From: Cucumis sativus
Lineage: Eukaryota > Streptophyta > Magnoliopsida > Cucurbitales > Cucurbitaceae
Assembly (NCBI RefSeq): GCF_000004075.3
Contig: NC_026657.2
Span: 2,666,001 to 2,730,000, forward strand
Reading direction: 5' to 3'
Length of the DNA stretch: 64,000 nucleotides
Shown here piece by piece: positions 37,601 to 50,274 of the stretch. Position 1 is the first letter of the stretch; every line of letters starts with the position of its first letter. A program made the translations under genes and the position numbers. Below the pieces are notes generated by a model. It made no database searches. It was not told the origin of the DNA and worked only from the letters and a program-made list of their open reading frames with translations.

Positions 37601-40600
37601 TTCTTTCAATTGAAATCTTTCTATTCGTAGTGGATAACACTTGTGAACTTAAGCTCTCGTTTCGGAATCATTTTTCAAGCATCGATGTCTTAGCTGGCTC
37701 CTTCAAAGATCAAGACAACTTTATCACGAATCAAGCTTTAATGTTGATCTAAAACACAACCTCACAATCTATGGTAATACTAAATCACAATCACAAAGAT
37801 TGACATACAACCACAACATATGACCTCTACACAAATTGAAAATCTTCAACCAAAGTACTCAAGAGTGGCAACTCTTGGAAGACAACAAACTTCCTCTTAA
37901 ATAAGCACTATGGAAACAAGAAAAAACCTCTCACTCTAAATTTGCACAACATAAATAAGAAAAATATCCGAAAGTAATAAAATTCGCACAACATCGCAAA
38001 GAATTAGCATTCTAAGTGATATTATTTTTACCAAAGATACCTAACAACCTTATAAACAAATATAGCCAATTCCAAATCTTTGGGATGTATCTTCTAACTT
38101 TGAACTATATGGTATTGATAAACATGTGAACTACATTTTTGGCTAATTATCAAATATTTCTATCTCTACTAATGAACATCTTTAATACTATGTTTCTCCA
38201 TATATTTAAAAAAAAAATAAAAAGGAAGGATAGAAATGGTTGGTTGAGATTAGATTAAAACCTTTGTAAATAGACAAAAGCACTTAGAGAATTTGTGCAT
38301 TTGTGATTTTCATTTGGGGCCATTTTCCAAGTTCCCTATAATAGTTGGGCTATTTGCCCAAATAGGTTGGGCCTTCAATCTCTATCTGAGCCCAAATAGT
38401 TTCTTTTGGGTTTTTTTCCAAGTTCCCTATAACATTTTTTGGATTAGCACATGTTTAGCAAACTAAATCATCAGTTCTTTATTGAGGAAGAATATTATTT
38501 CTATTTGTGCGATGTACATGTGATACAAAGACAATATTAAATAATAGAACTTTAGAATTGTGACAAAGAGAAATTTGTCTACTTATCTCCGAACCCTAAA
38601 CTTGCTTTATTAGAAAAGCATTAGATGTGTATAAAAAAAAAAAAGATTAATATATTGGGTTGAATTTGACTAAGTATGAAGGGAGCTTATATAATGTTGT
38701 GTTCACCATAGATTTACGTCACAAAATTGTAACCATACACACATAAAAATCTGATCATATGGTATGGGAGAAAAAGACAAGAGATGAAGATGAAAAAAGT
38801 GGTTGAATATATAAGTTTAGGCAAAACCCTTCCTTTTAAATCATTGTCCCAAATAGTTTCAATGTTCCACTAACAACCAACCATTATTTCAAGAGGACCT
38901 TTCTTTTTAGCCTTTACAATACATACATCTTTCTCAAAACACCCTCCCAACTATACAAATTTGCCCACAATTATTCATGCTTTAATTTATCTCAACATAA
39001 ATTCCTTGTTTGGAAGAGGAAAATAAAATAGAAAAATTTTAGATTTCATCCATAGTTGGGAGAAAGTTAAAACTTCGTTTCTATAGTTTATAAATAAAAT
39101 TGAATGGGTAGAACGACAAAAATTTAATAACAAAGTTTATTATGATAATGAGGTTTAATTTCCATATGTTTTTCTCAATATGGTAGAAAGTAAACTTGTG
39201 TTATATTTTATTTATCATTATTTTTAACAATTTTATCATTTTAAACTATTTTTTTATTATTTTTGGTTTGCCACCTTATTATTTATTTGAGCTCTATTGA
39301 GAGTAAAAAGGTCAAAATCAAACATTTAAAAAGTACATCCAATTAGAATGAAACAAATTATCAAAGTTGGCAATAAACTAATAATAATTGGTTTATAAAC
39401 ATGTTTTTGTGTTAAAATATTGTAGAATTATTATTTGTAATATCCTATAATTAAGAATAAATTGGAAATTTTATTCCTATTGTTTCGAAGATGTTAAAAA
39501 TTTAGGTTTAGGGTTATTGCAATTTACCTTTATGGTTAGATAAGAACTTCATAAAGAGGAGAATAGTTCCTATGGTAGAGATTATTTAAGTTAGTTTAAC
39601 AAACCATTGAGTATATATATATAAAGTTATATCAAACCATATGAACTAAATTCTAAATTTTAAAATTATATACTCACTTTAAACTTTATTCTAATATGAG
39701 GATAAATTTGAAATTTAATATAACTTAGAATAATTACATAAAAAATTGAATTGAATAACAAACATAATATGTCTAAATCTTTATGTTTGTTTAATGTAAT
39801 TATGCATTTGAAATTCTGAAATCCGGGTACAATGAAAACATAAAAATGTTACTTTTAGAATTTATATCCTTTCAATCACAAAATTCGAAAACTGTTTTCA
39901 AATATAAATAAAGAAAATCACTAAAAAAAGAAATCAAAATGTACGAGAGGGGTGAACGAAACTTGCTTGAATAACACACACTCGATGCACAAGGGAGTTC
40001 GTTAAGGAATTGTCACCCTCCACAAATGACAAAAAAAAAAAAAAAAAAACATACCCCAACTCGACCACGTTTAACTTTTCTCAACGAAAAAAGATGCATT
40101 TAAAAGATCCACTGATACAACGTTAAAATGATAGATCACTTTTAAGGCAACAATATTCTATTGCCAAATGCTAACACATGATTAATTTTTCAAAACTATA
40201 CCTTAAATAAAAAAAAGGTAATGAATAACGAACCTATAAATCTCTTTTTTTTAAAAAAAAAATGTAAAGCTGGGGACAATAATGATTAAATGTTAAGCAT
40301 AATGAGGCAGAATTTGATACGATTAAAGAAATGAAAAATGTCAAAGTAAATGATTAACCCATTTACTAAGATATTCAACCATATGATTATGTTTGCACAC
40401 GAGGAAACCTATACACATGATTTACACTCAACTATCCTAAAATAAAGCTTCTTAAAAGCTATAAACAAAGTGACCTTTGTTCTAATTAATTACATAATTA
40501 AGTTTAATTAGCACAACCAAATGTAACATTTAAGTAATACTCAAGTGATCAATGGGAAAGTACCCATTTGTATCATATGAGAGTCATTACTCATTCCTTT

Positions 40601-42973
40601 GGGAGATGTTAGGCTTCAAATTTATTCTCTCTTTTATTTTGGTATTTTAAATTTCATCCATCTTTCTTTCTTTATTTTTCTTTAGCAATTGAGTTCATAA
40701 ATCTTTCTGTTAGAAAAAGAAAATTTATGATATTCTTCTTAGTTTTTAGTTACTAATTTTTGTAGTTATTATTGTAATGAAGCACTTACAAAAATTGCAA
40801 AACAAGTTATAATAATTAAATCCATAGCACACATACTTTATTATTTACGAAAATGGTAAAAACAAAATCCAACCCACACATCGAGAGGTAAAATGTCACA
40901 AATTCCCTCGTTACTAATATACATTTGATACACTTTATACACGTTTGGTACACCTAATATCTTTTGATACGCCTGATACATATGATCGATACACTTGATG
41001 CACCTGATACTCTTTGATACACATAATACTCCTCGTTACACTTGATTATTCTTGATACACCGCTAGTAAACTTGTTATGCTTCATTGGTACACTCAATAA
41101 ATTTGATACGTTTGATGTACATGATATGTTTGATACACCTGATGCACTCAAGATACATTTAATATTCTTCACTTATACATTTGATTGATTAAATACACTT
41201 GATATGTTTGAAATCCTACTTGTATACTTGATATACACTTATGAATTTGATTCATATACTTGATAATGATTTACTTTACTTATACGTTTTAACAATATAT
41301 TGTTGATATACTTGATAATGATACACTACGTTATATCATTCATATACTTAATAATATTATAATGATCTGCATAAAATTTGAAAAAAAAATGAAAATCACG
41401 TAGTAAGTATATCAACCAACTAATACATATAATATAAGTACATCACAACACTAATATACAAAACTGAGATAAAGTAAAACCAAAACAAAATCAATGTAAA
41501 AAAATAAAACAAAATCATTTGATATCAAATTCAACTCAAAATACTTATTGAAGAAAGTAAAAAAAATCACAAATGAAATCAAATTACTCTTTTCAACAAC
41601 CATTATATTTCACATTACAATTATTGTACTATTGATATTATAAAATCAAGATTAAGACAGAAAGAACCAAAAAAAAATTCTCGTATAAGAATGAATAAAT
41701 AATTAGAACCTTAAAATTGTGAGAGAATAAATAAATAATGAGTTGAACATTAAAGAGGGGAAGAGAAATAAATTATTAAAAGTAGTTTAGAAATAATAAC
41801 AAATTTAAGATGAAGAGTATTTTTATAAGTGAAAATTTTACCATAATAGTAAAATTCTAAAACGGTGTTATATCATATTCTCAAGATACTATTCTGTTCG
41901 GTCTTTCTTTTAATAATATAACTTGAGCAACATCAGTTATAAAATAAAATGAAATCAATAATAAGTATTTGTTCCTTGTCAATTTTTCTAAACATATGAA
42001 CCACACTATTAAATATTGTCCTAAAATTATAATGGACATATGGTAATTAGGACAACTTTTAATAATGCCTTTTTTTTCTCTCCTTTCTTTTACTCCTTAA
42101 TGGAATCATGTGACGATTCAACTTTGAAGTTAGGTGATACAATGCTATAATGTTAATGACTTTCAACTAATTAGTGTCGACTTGTTCATCAAATAAGTTC
42201 TTAATTTTATAGGACGGTCACAAGTAATTGGTTCCCTACCGCTCACTACCTTAATATCTACGAGGATTTACTTGTCTTGATGATCATCGTTTAGACAAAA
42301 TTTTCCTTAGAAGTTAGGAACCATATTGGCCTACCTTCCTAAGCTTTTCCATCTTTTATATCTTGGTATCACTCAAAAGCAACCCTCAATTAATATCTTT
42401 AGTCCTACGCTCTATACCTTTTTCTCGTAAGTCAACCATGCTCATTTTTACCTATTTTGTATTTATTTCATGTTTAATATATTGATGTCCACACAAATAT
42501 TTTCAACTCAATTTTTACATATATTTTAATTCATGTTTTCCAAATCAATAACCATGCAATAGAAATATTGATTCATCACTCATGTCAATCCTGAATCCAT
42601 GAAAACGCAGAAGTTGACAACATTGATCATCCATGATTAAAAGAATCTTACCCCCTGTCAAATGTGAAAGAACATAGATTTAACTCATTCATATCACTCC
42701 ATTCAAGTGAATACAATATTTCAAAAAAGTAGAGGAATGAATTGCCAAGAGATGGAGAAAAAGAAAAAGAGAAGAAATAAAGTGATCCTACTTCCTCTCA
42801 TAATTATTAGAGGACTTTATTGGTAAAGTGTGTCCCACCAATTGATTTTCTATAGATATAAATCATCTATTATAGTATTATATAAGAAAAAAGAAAACTT
42901 TACTTTCATTACTACAGTTCTATACTTTGTTGAAGAAAAAATGGTTTGAAACTACGTTAAAAGAGAAAAAATG
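34652..42973. other. Gene-free region between IRKI and the hAT-like gene
   Basis: 8.3 kb without a supportable gene. A block at about 37.5-37.95 kb has more balanced composition (for example GCATCGATGTCTTAGCTGGC) and may be a decayed transposon. At 38.32 and 38.42 kb the phrase TTCCAAGTTCCCTATAA is repeated 93 bp apart around GGGCC/GCCCA-rich sequence. An A19 tract is at 40031-40049, and a degenerate satellite at 40.9-41.3 kb is listed separately. The last few hundred bases are probably the 3'UTR of the hAT-like gene. Confidence 0.5.
40918..41335. repeat. Degenerate short tandem repeat, TTGATACACT-like
   Basis: About 400 bp is built from irregular copies of a 9-12 bp unit such as TTGATACACT, TGATACACCTGA and TTGATACGTTTGATG. 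Copies vary in length and sequence. Any frame through it would encode repetitive S/N/I/C-rich peptides and is not a gene. Confidence 0.85.
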
Positions 42974-45190
42974 TTACAATGAAGATGACCCATCAGCCTC
43001 ACTTGGCAGATCATCTTCACTATTTACCGCTGCAAACAACTCGATATCGTCGCCGCTTCCACGGTTTTCGTTACTATTGCTGCATAAATTTCTCTTCTCT
43101 AGCTTGGAATGAGCTGAAATGAAAACCAACTTCTTAATACTTTCAGTTGTAGCTCTTGAACTGCGATATGAAGAACACACCATTCTTTCAAATTTGCCAT
43201 TGCTTTTGAACCCACATGAAGTAGCATGAAGAAAAATGAGCCTAACAGCAACTTTTCTTAATGAGTTGAACTCAGTTAAGTAAGTTTCCCAAACAAGCCT
43301 ACTACTTTGTGGATTAGCAGTTCTCAATTTCCCTGTAATGGGATCTTTCTCCTTCATTTGTACAGCTCTTGCATATACTTGATCAAGCCCTTCTGTTCTC
43401 CATTTCATCAGCTCCATTAGTACAATGTGAGCTTCTTCCTTAGCCACAAGCCGAGTTATGAGGCGGTCAACATCCTTCTCTTGCTCGGTTGTTAACCGTT
43501 TAAAAGGCGGAAGATACTTCCCGGTGTTGTCTCGTATTAGATAGAGTGGATCGAGCACAAATGCTGCAGCCCAAGCCGGGTGGTAGTTTTTCTCAAACCT
43601 CTTTGAAACTATCTTTTCTAATGATTCTTCTGAGATGTGAAACTTTTTGCACCAATCTTTCACTTTCTCTCTCAATTCTTCCCACATTGGAAGGCATTGG
43701 CCAACCAATGGCTTCTCTATTTCAATTTCTTGCGCCATATCCTTCACCAATTTGATCAAACAATGCACAGCTTCTACTTCATTCCAAAACTCAGAACTCC
43801 CAACTAAGTGAGAAACTTCTCTAGCTATGGGATCCTCAATCACCGTCGTCTTGAAAGCTTCATCGAGCCAAGCTAACTGAATAGCAGGAGCTGACTCGAG
43901 CATGTTATCAACCATTTGAAAAAGTGTCGTAGCTCCTATTTCCTCACTTTCAGCTGTGGACAATGTTATCAAACAAGTATGACCACATTCTTGTAACAGA
44001 TACTTATGGAAGATTGTTCTGATATGAGACTCAAAATTGAAGAAATGAGCTACCCTTTTGCAGTTTTCAGCTACTGTCTTGAACAATGGGAGATTTCTAA
44101 TGAAATCCTTAACTAAACTATTGAAAGCTTGAAACTGACATGGAAGATTAACAAGCCATTGATGCTGATTTTCCAAGCTCTTCAAGGCTTTGCTCATGAA
44201 CTTATCTGCTACAATCCCAACACACTTCTCTTTAATGTTACCACAAACATCTAAAACTGTATCCCAAAGAACTTCCTCAACAAATCTACAAGGAACAGAA
44301 GAATCAATAATAAGAGTTTTTCTATACAAACTAGTCCCATTTGGGAGGTTCAGAGCTATATGAACCATAGTTGTATCTTCTTGATTCTGAGGTCTCCACC
44401 CACTAGAAGCGATTTGGAAGAACATAGCTTCACTAATTTTCAAATGAACATCAGCTTTAGCCATTTCGTATTTAGAATTCAATCTAACTGTAGCAAAATC
44501 CTTCGATGAAATCGAAGGCAATCCAACTTGATTCAAAAACGCCTTGAATTTTGGATGCTCTAAACTCGAAATGGAAACTGACCCAGATGATTCAAACACC
44601 CAATCAGTAAGAAAATCAAGCGCAGAATCAATTTGATCCTTGTTTAATGATACCCCAGGTGAAGTTCTTGGAGTTCTAAGCTTTTTTACACTGTTCTCCA
44701 ACATAGCTAAAGCCCCCAAATCCTCTTTCCCACCGGACAACACCAACAATGGTTGTTGTTGATGAGGTTGAAATGGCGAGAACGAGCCGCCGTAAACCCC
44801 CGACGGATCCACCACCGTCAATGGCGAAATGTCGTAAAACGAATCCCCACCATCACTATCAGCGGTGTTGCGTTTACGAGAAACAGGGGAAACAGAAAGA
44901 AGAGGGGTTTTGGAAGGAGAGTAGAAATTAGGGCAAGTGCCTCGTTTGAGATGCTCGGAGGCGGTTCTAGAAGGGTTAGAAGCGGAGAAAACGGCGTCGC
45001 ATAAGGAGCATCGGAGCTTGACAGCCTTAGGGAAGCCGGTATCGGAGTTTTTAAGGAGAAGGGGTTCGAGGTGAGACCAGTACCAAGCGCCTTTGCCTTT
45101 GAGGGCTTTGGTGCGAACCATCAGAAGGCCTTCGTAGCGACGATGGACAGCTTGAGCGGCAACGGCGGCGGGGTCGTCGGAGTCCGCCAT
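42974..45190 (-). CDS. Domesticated hAT transposase-like protein with BED-type zinc finger
   Basis: An uninterrupted 738-codon frame starting at MADSDDPAAV. A frame extension to an ATG at 45337 exists, but the added 49 residues are pyrimidine-rich UTR-like sequence (S/F/L/P), and the family homologues I recall begin just before the RRYEGLL region. Near the N-terminus is a BED-like zinc finger: C61-x2-C64, H80 and C86 within SEHLKRGTC. The body resembles hAT transposase (FVEEVLWDTVLDVCGNI, HPAWAAAFVLDPLYL). The C-terminus keeps only a weak echo of the hAT dimerisation region (VAVRLIFLHATSCGF) and ends in an acidic S/D-rich tail. I see no terminal inverted repeats or target duplication around it, and the frame is intact, so it is probably a host gene. 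Function is unknown; nucleic-acid binding is likely. Confidence 0.86.
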   Translation of the reverse strand: MADSDDPAAVAAQAVHRRYEGLLMVRTKALKGKGAWYWSHLEPLLLKNSDTGFPKAVKLRCSLCDAVFSASNPSRTASEHLKRGTCPNFYSPSKTPLLSVSPVSRKRNTADSDGGDSFYDISPLTVVDPSGVYGGSFSPFQPHQQQPLLVLSGGKEDLGALAMLENSVKKLRTPRTSPGVSLNKDQIDSALDFLTDWVFESSGSVSISSLEHPKFKAFLNQVGLPSISSKDFATVRLNSKYEMAKADVHLKISEAMFFQIASSGWRPQNQEDTTMVHIALNLPNGTSLYRKTLIIDSSVPCRFVEEVLWDTVLDVCGNIKEKCVGIVADKFMSKALKSLENQHQWLVNLPCQFQAFNSLVKDFIRNLPLFKTVAENCKRVAHFFNFESHIRTIFHKYLLQECGHTCLITLSTAESEEIGATTLFQMVDNMLESAPAIQLAWLDEAFKTTVIEDPIAREVSHLVGSSEFWNEVEAVHCLIKLVKDMAQEIEIEKPLVGQCLPMWEELREKVKDWCKKFHISEESLEKIVSKRFEKNYHPAWAAAFVLDPLYLIRDNTGKYLPPFKRLTTEQEKDVDRLITRLVAKEEAHIVLMELMKWRTEGLDQVYARAVQMKEKDPITGKLRTANPQSSRLVWETYLTEFNSLRKVAVRLIFLHATSCGFKSNGKFERMVCSSYRSSRATTESIKKLVFISAHSKLEKRNLCSNSNENRGSGDDIELFAAVNSEDDLPSEADGSSSL

Positions 45191-45483
45191 AGACGGTGGA
45201 AGAGAAGAGGTTTCAGAAAGAGAGCGGCATAAGAGGAATTGAAGAAAATGAAGAAATGGGTTAGTGGGTGTGAAAGAAGAGAGAAAAAGGGGAATATGAA
45301 AGACGGCGAAGGAGAGAGAAGAAAGGGAAGGGGACATGATGGGGCCATGTGAGGAGGAAGGTCGGAGGAGGAAGAGAGAAAACAGAGGAACTGTTTGTTT
45401 CTGTGAAGTTTTGTGGCTTTGGAGAAATTTTGATTTGATGGAAACGGAGCGTGGAATCCACGCGCCTCTAGGTTGGTTAATGG

Positions 45484-45558
45484 TTTTTTTCTTTTTTTCT
45501 TTTCTTTTTCTTTTTTCTTTTTTCTTTTTTCTTTTTTCTTTTTTCTTTTTTCTTTTTT
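45484..45558. repeat. (TTTTTTC)n microsatellite upstream of hAT-like gene
   Basis: T-rich repeat with a period of mostly 7 (CTTTTTT), about 10 units, roughly 300 bp upstream of the hAT-like ATG. On the gene strand it is a GAAAAAA purine tract. Confidence 0.9.
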
Positions 45559-46983
45559 AAATATGCTTTTTAATTTTTAAATTTTAAATTTAATATTTTA
45601 TCATTTCAAAAATAGTTAAAACTTTCTTTTTTTTTATTTTTTCTTGCAAGGAGTTGGTTAGTTCATACTATTTGCCTAATTGTCGTTAGTTGTTGGGGTT
45701 CTATTTTCTCTATCAAATGTGTTTGGGTAACTTTGATATATGGTGTGAGTATGATAGATCGAAAAAATAAGTTAATCGATCAAAGTTCATCAAATGAAAA
45801 AATGATTTGTTTGCGATAAAGAAAGAAAGAAAGGTTCTATCAATGTTGGGTTAGAAAAATCAATGGTTTAAACCAACCAATGAACCGACTATTTACTAAA
45901 TCGACTACCGTCGTTTTATGATTTACTAGACAATCAATTGAATGTTTAGGTTCACGTTGAATTATATTCAATTAACTAATTAGAAGATCATTTTGTAAAT
46001 ATTTAAGTTGTCTAGAAGATTTTTGAATTTGAAAAAGAAAATGAAGAGATCATTCAATCGAGAAAATTTGAAAGCAACCCCATGTAAGAATCGGAGATGC
46101 TAAAGGGACATTTGAAAGCTATGTGAAAGCAACATCATAAGAATCATGAATGGACGTTTTCTAAATTTATGGACTAAACTTGGAATTAAACCATTTTCTT
46201 CTTTTTTTTTGTTTTTATTTGTAAATAAATTTATTGTGTTCTTTTGTTAGCACTTTTCAAGTTGGATGGTTAAAAAAAAATCAATCCACAATTTGAATCT
46301 ATCAACAGTTCAAGAAATTTATTATTTCATTATTCATGATAACTTTCATTTCTCATTATATTGATCTACATTTCTTATCTCGTGTCAATTCTTCAATTAC
46401 TCTCTTAAATAATAATTACAACTTGACACTCCCCAAAGAAGATCATGTTCAGAATATATATAATACTAGCTCTACTTTCAATAGTTATTTATTTAAAATA
46501 TCATACCATATTTTTTAAATAATTAAAGTCTCGTTTGATAATCATTTTATTTTTTTGTTTTGTTTAAAAAAGAAATAAAATAGATTACCAAATTATGTCT
46601 TAAGATATTTGATTGAGGCCGATTTACTAATATAAATTTAATTTTTTAAAAATATATCATTAACTTTTTAAATTAAATATCAAACTTATCAAATGATTAT
46701 TTAAAACAAACTTAAAATTTGAAAACGACTTCACAAGTTTTATGAACTAAAACTTCTAATATGAATCTAAGTATAAGTATATATTTCTATGCCATAAATG
46801 GTTAAGTGATTTTTATTTATTTAGTCTTTTATGTTTTAAGTTTTTTTCTTCATTATATATACTTCTATTAATACAAGTGGTATTTCATCTTATCACATTG
46901 ATGTGACAAATTACTTGCTAACAAAATGCAAGTAAGAAAAATGAATGGACTAATAATACAATGAACTAATAGTTTGGTGAACT

Positions 46984-47135
46984 TGTTGGCCCCAATTGAC
47001 ATTTTAACAAAGAATGACGGCTATAATGATATGCCCGAGAAGAATGAGATACATTTCGACGAGGCTGATTTCGAAAGTCATGCACTCTCTACGCTAGATG
47101 AAGAACAAATTGAGTTTGAAACGCATGAAAAATAA
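46984..47135 (+). other. Coding-like fragment of unknown origin
   Basis: An open frame starting after a stop near 46.96 kb reads NLLAPIDILTKND, then PEKNEIHFDEADFESHALST and LDEEQIEFETHEK before TAA. Its base composition is richer and its residue mix more protein-like than the surrounding DNA. I recognise no family. It may be a remnant of a transposon gene or of a lost host gene. Confidence 0.3.
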
Positions 47136-48923
47136 TAATTAACGTAACAAACTTAGAGCTTATTTGTATTGACTTTCTAAATGTTTATAAATACCTTTTT
47201 TACATTTACAAACACTTGTTATTATTGGTACAAATTGAAGTGGAGATTTTGAATCGCGAATGTCTTGGTCCTGAAATGAAAGTGCTATCTCGAGGGAGAA
47301 TCGAGTGCAAATATGTCAAATATGGCAATATTTTTTTTTAACTTGATTTTTTAAACCATCCATACAATACATATAGCTAAGGAGGAAAGTTGAAGGTTGT
47401 CCTTTGTTAATTAGGTTAATTAGGTATTGGTTAAATGTATATAAGTAATCAAATTTTAAAATAAATGTCATTACAATTGATTCTCATCCACAAGGGTTGC
47501 AAAAGAAAAGGAAAAAAAAAAGAGAGAGGCTAAATTCAAACAAATATTACAAATAATCTTCAAACATATCTAAACCCTATAAAATTTCCCCCTTAATTTA
47601 ATAAAAAGAATATTACATTAAATTCAATTAATTAGATTACAAATATTTTCTAAATTATAAACTATTCAACTTGAAACCATATACTAATTTCTAGAACACA
47701 ATACGTGAAAACGTACCAAATTTAGTGTAGGTTTAGAGAAGTTTGAGTCTCTCTCAACTTTGTCCTCTTCGTATCATTTAAATTAGTTTTAAATTAGTAT
47801 TATTAGTTCGGTCTTTCATCTTCCTCTATACGAAGATTTAAATTTCAACTCTTACATTTTTAAATAAATTAATTTTACTCAACTATAAAACTCCTGCCAA
47901 CAAATTTTTTGCAATCGCTATTACGTGAAAGGTTTAGAGGTTTAAGTCCTAATAAGTTTGCCATAATCCTTATCTTTTCCAGTTTTGGTTATTTTTGAGA
48001 TATCAGTCCTTTTATTTGCCATTCCTTGCAATTATTTCTAATTATATCCATGTGATTATGTAAAAGTAGGTTGATGCCCAAGCCCAAGTCCAAGTTCTTA
48101 AGATGTCACATTAGCCCATATTAGTATAGGTTGTAATCTTTAAATTTTGATTTGTTTAACTTCTTGAACTATACTTTTGTTTGCTAAATTTTGATTCCAC
48201 AAGTGATCGAGTTTGAAATTTAACTGTTCTTTGCACATAAAATATTATTGTTTTTATTATGAAATTTATAATATATTTTGAAATGCAAATTGTATTTGAA
48301 ATTGTCCATAATATTTAAAGATACGTTTTTTTTTCTTTCAAATTTCTATTTGGTTCAGAATAAATTATAAATTGTTAAAAGATAAATGGAAAATCCTCTC
48401 AACTTGTGTAATTTTTATAAAAAAATCTTGAAAATGAGTTTTTTTTTTTTTTTTTTTTTTCTTTCAATTCTGTGGAATTTAATCTTGAATTTGACTTGGT
48501 TTAATTTACACGTTTGTTAATTTTGCAAAGAACAATCTTTCTTGGTAAACTAAAGTTTGCACAAAAATAAGTTTGATTCATGCACTAAATAACCCATCGA
48601 ACAACTTCGCAAAATTTCTTAAACTTCAAATGAAGAAAAAAAGGAGATTCCAACCTGAGTTTTCTCATACTACAATATTATTTTTACCATGTTTAGAGCT
48701 AAGACTTCAAAGGGTTAAAACTACCACCCTTCTAAAGTTGTCAAGATTTCTAACACTTACCTAAATTATTTCTTTGTCTTTCAACTATAAATTCTAAATA
48801 CATATTTTCTTGGATGAAATTTTTTGCTATCTTATAACCAATTTTTCAAAAACTAAATCTAAAAGAAATACGAATATATAAAAATTACTGGTTTTAAATT
48901 TCTATCTCATAGACAACAAAAAT

Positions 48924-48990
48924 TTAGCTCAACTGGCATCAGTATATACCTAAGAACAAGAGGTTTCGAGTTTAAATTCCTTCACCTACA
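48924..48990 (+). mobile_element. Possible SINE-like relic
   Basis: TTAGCTCAACTGGCATCAGT (box A-like) followed by ACAAGAGGTTTCGAGTTTAAATTCC (tRNA B-box-like region, shown here in two overlapping words AGAGGTTTCGAG and GTTTAAATTCC). The order and spacing match the relic at 61983-62061. Confidence 0.4.
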
Positions 48991-49064
48991 ATTTTGTACT
49001 AAAAAAGATTCTACCCCACGTATTGAAGTTAGTTTGTAGCAATCTAAAAGTAATGTGATAAAAA

Positions 49065-49116
49065 AAATGTATCAAACATTATTAGTTGAAAAATGTATCA
49101 AACATTATTAGTTGAA
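49065..49116. repeat. Exact 26-bp tandem duplication
   Basis: Units 49065-49090 and 49091-49116 are identical, beginning AAATGTATCAAACATTATTA. Identity implies a recent event. Confidence 0.95.
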
Positions 49117-50274
49117 TATCATGTTATTGTAGTATTTATGTGCCAATTCAAAGTATAACTCACATAAATAAATGATCTTGATGGTTAAATTTGTCACCCT
49201 TAACAAAAAAACTTTGTTATGTTAGTGTTAATTAACTTTTGTATATTAGGTTGTATACTTTAATCATAACATAAAAATATAATAAAACTTTTATAGTTAA
49301 ATTACTAATTCAATCTTACAAAAAACTTTTGAATATACAATTTGGTGTGAAATAGGTTTTGAAAGTTTGAAAGACATTATGAATATTAAACAAAGTTTAA
49401 GGTTCTATTAAATATAAATTCAAATTTGTAATTAAAAGATAAATTTAATTTTTAAAAATTTATACATACTAAAGAATTATCAAATACCAAAATATACTAA
49501 ACCTTGGTATTAGTAGACACAAAACTAAAAATACTGTACACGTTTAAAAATTCAAAAACTAAACTTAGTATATTAAAACAATCTTGTTTACTGAATTGAA
49601 ACAAAAGCTAGAATTAAACTTTAAAAAAAATTAGATTTTGTTATATTTATAATATTTTTAAAATGGTGTGATATATGCTAATATTTTGAATTAAAAGGTA
49701 TGAATTGTTAGAAGTAACAAGTTTTTATATAAACAAACAATAAAAGGTTTTGAAAAAGGTGAATCATATTTGAATACCATTTTTCTTTTTAGAAATCATA
49801 ATTACAAAAATAAATAAAGAGGAGTGTCTCTATATTTTGGACACAAATGTTCACACACCTTTAAAGACAATCTACTTTTAGAATTTAGAAGAAAACAAAT
49901 TCAATACATTCCAATGAACCTTTTTTTTTTTTTTTTATTGTTAAACTTAGAAAAAAATGGTTGGCAAATAAAATCAAGAAAAATTCAAAAGCAGAATACA
50001 TATTTATATATATTAGGAGTTTTGTCTGCACAATAAGGTTAAACCACACCATTGGAGAATCTGAATTCTGAGCCCTGAAGATTAAGCTAACCAAAAAAAC
50101 AAAAAAAAACAAACTTTATAGACCCCATGTTAATTTCCATCCCTTCCCACTCCCAAACTACATCCTTGTTGATGATATCGTCCCTGGCCAAGTAAACTTC
50201 AAATCAGAGATCATGTATGTAACGTAACGTTGCTACCGACCCAAAAAAAATCCATCCTTCAAAATATGAATCGC

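Larger units (their letters stand above)
45191..50274. other. Intergenic region between hAT-like and SMO1 genes
   Basis: Starts with the pyrimidine-rich 5' region of the hAT-like gene and a T6C array. From 45.6 to 50.2 kb the DNA is AT-rich. Notable segments are: a coding-like stretch at 46984-47135; MITE-like ends near 46.53 and 46.7 kb (TCTCGTTTGATAATCATTT and a partly inverted CAAATGATTATTTAAAACAAA); a SINE-like relic at 48.92-48.99 kb; and a 26-bp tandem duplication. The right end includes the SMO1 3'UTR. Confidence 0.5.

Noticed and set aside
45191..45337. Longer N-terminus of the hAT-like protein starting at the upstream ATG
   Set aside because: The extra 49 residues look like translated pyrimidine-rich leader, and the internal MADSDDP start sits at the expected distance from the conserved region.
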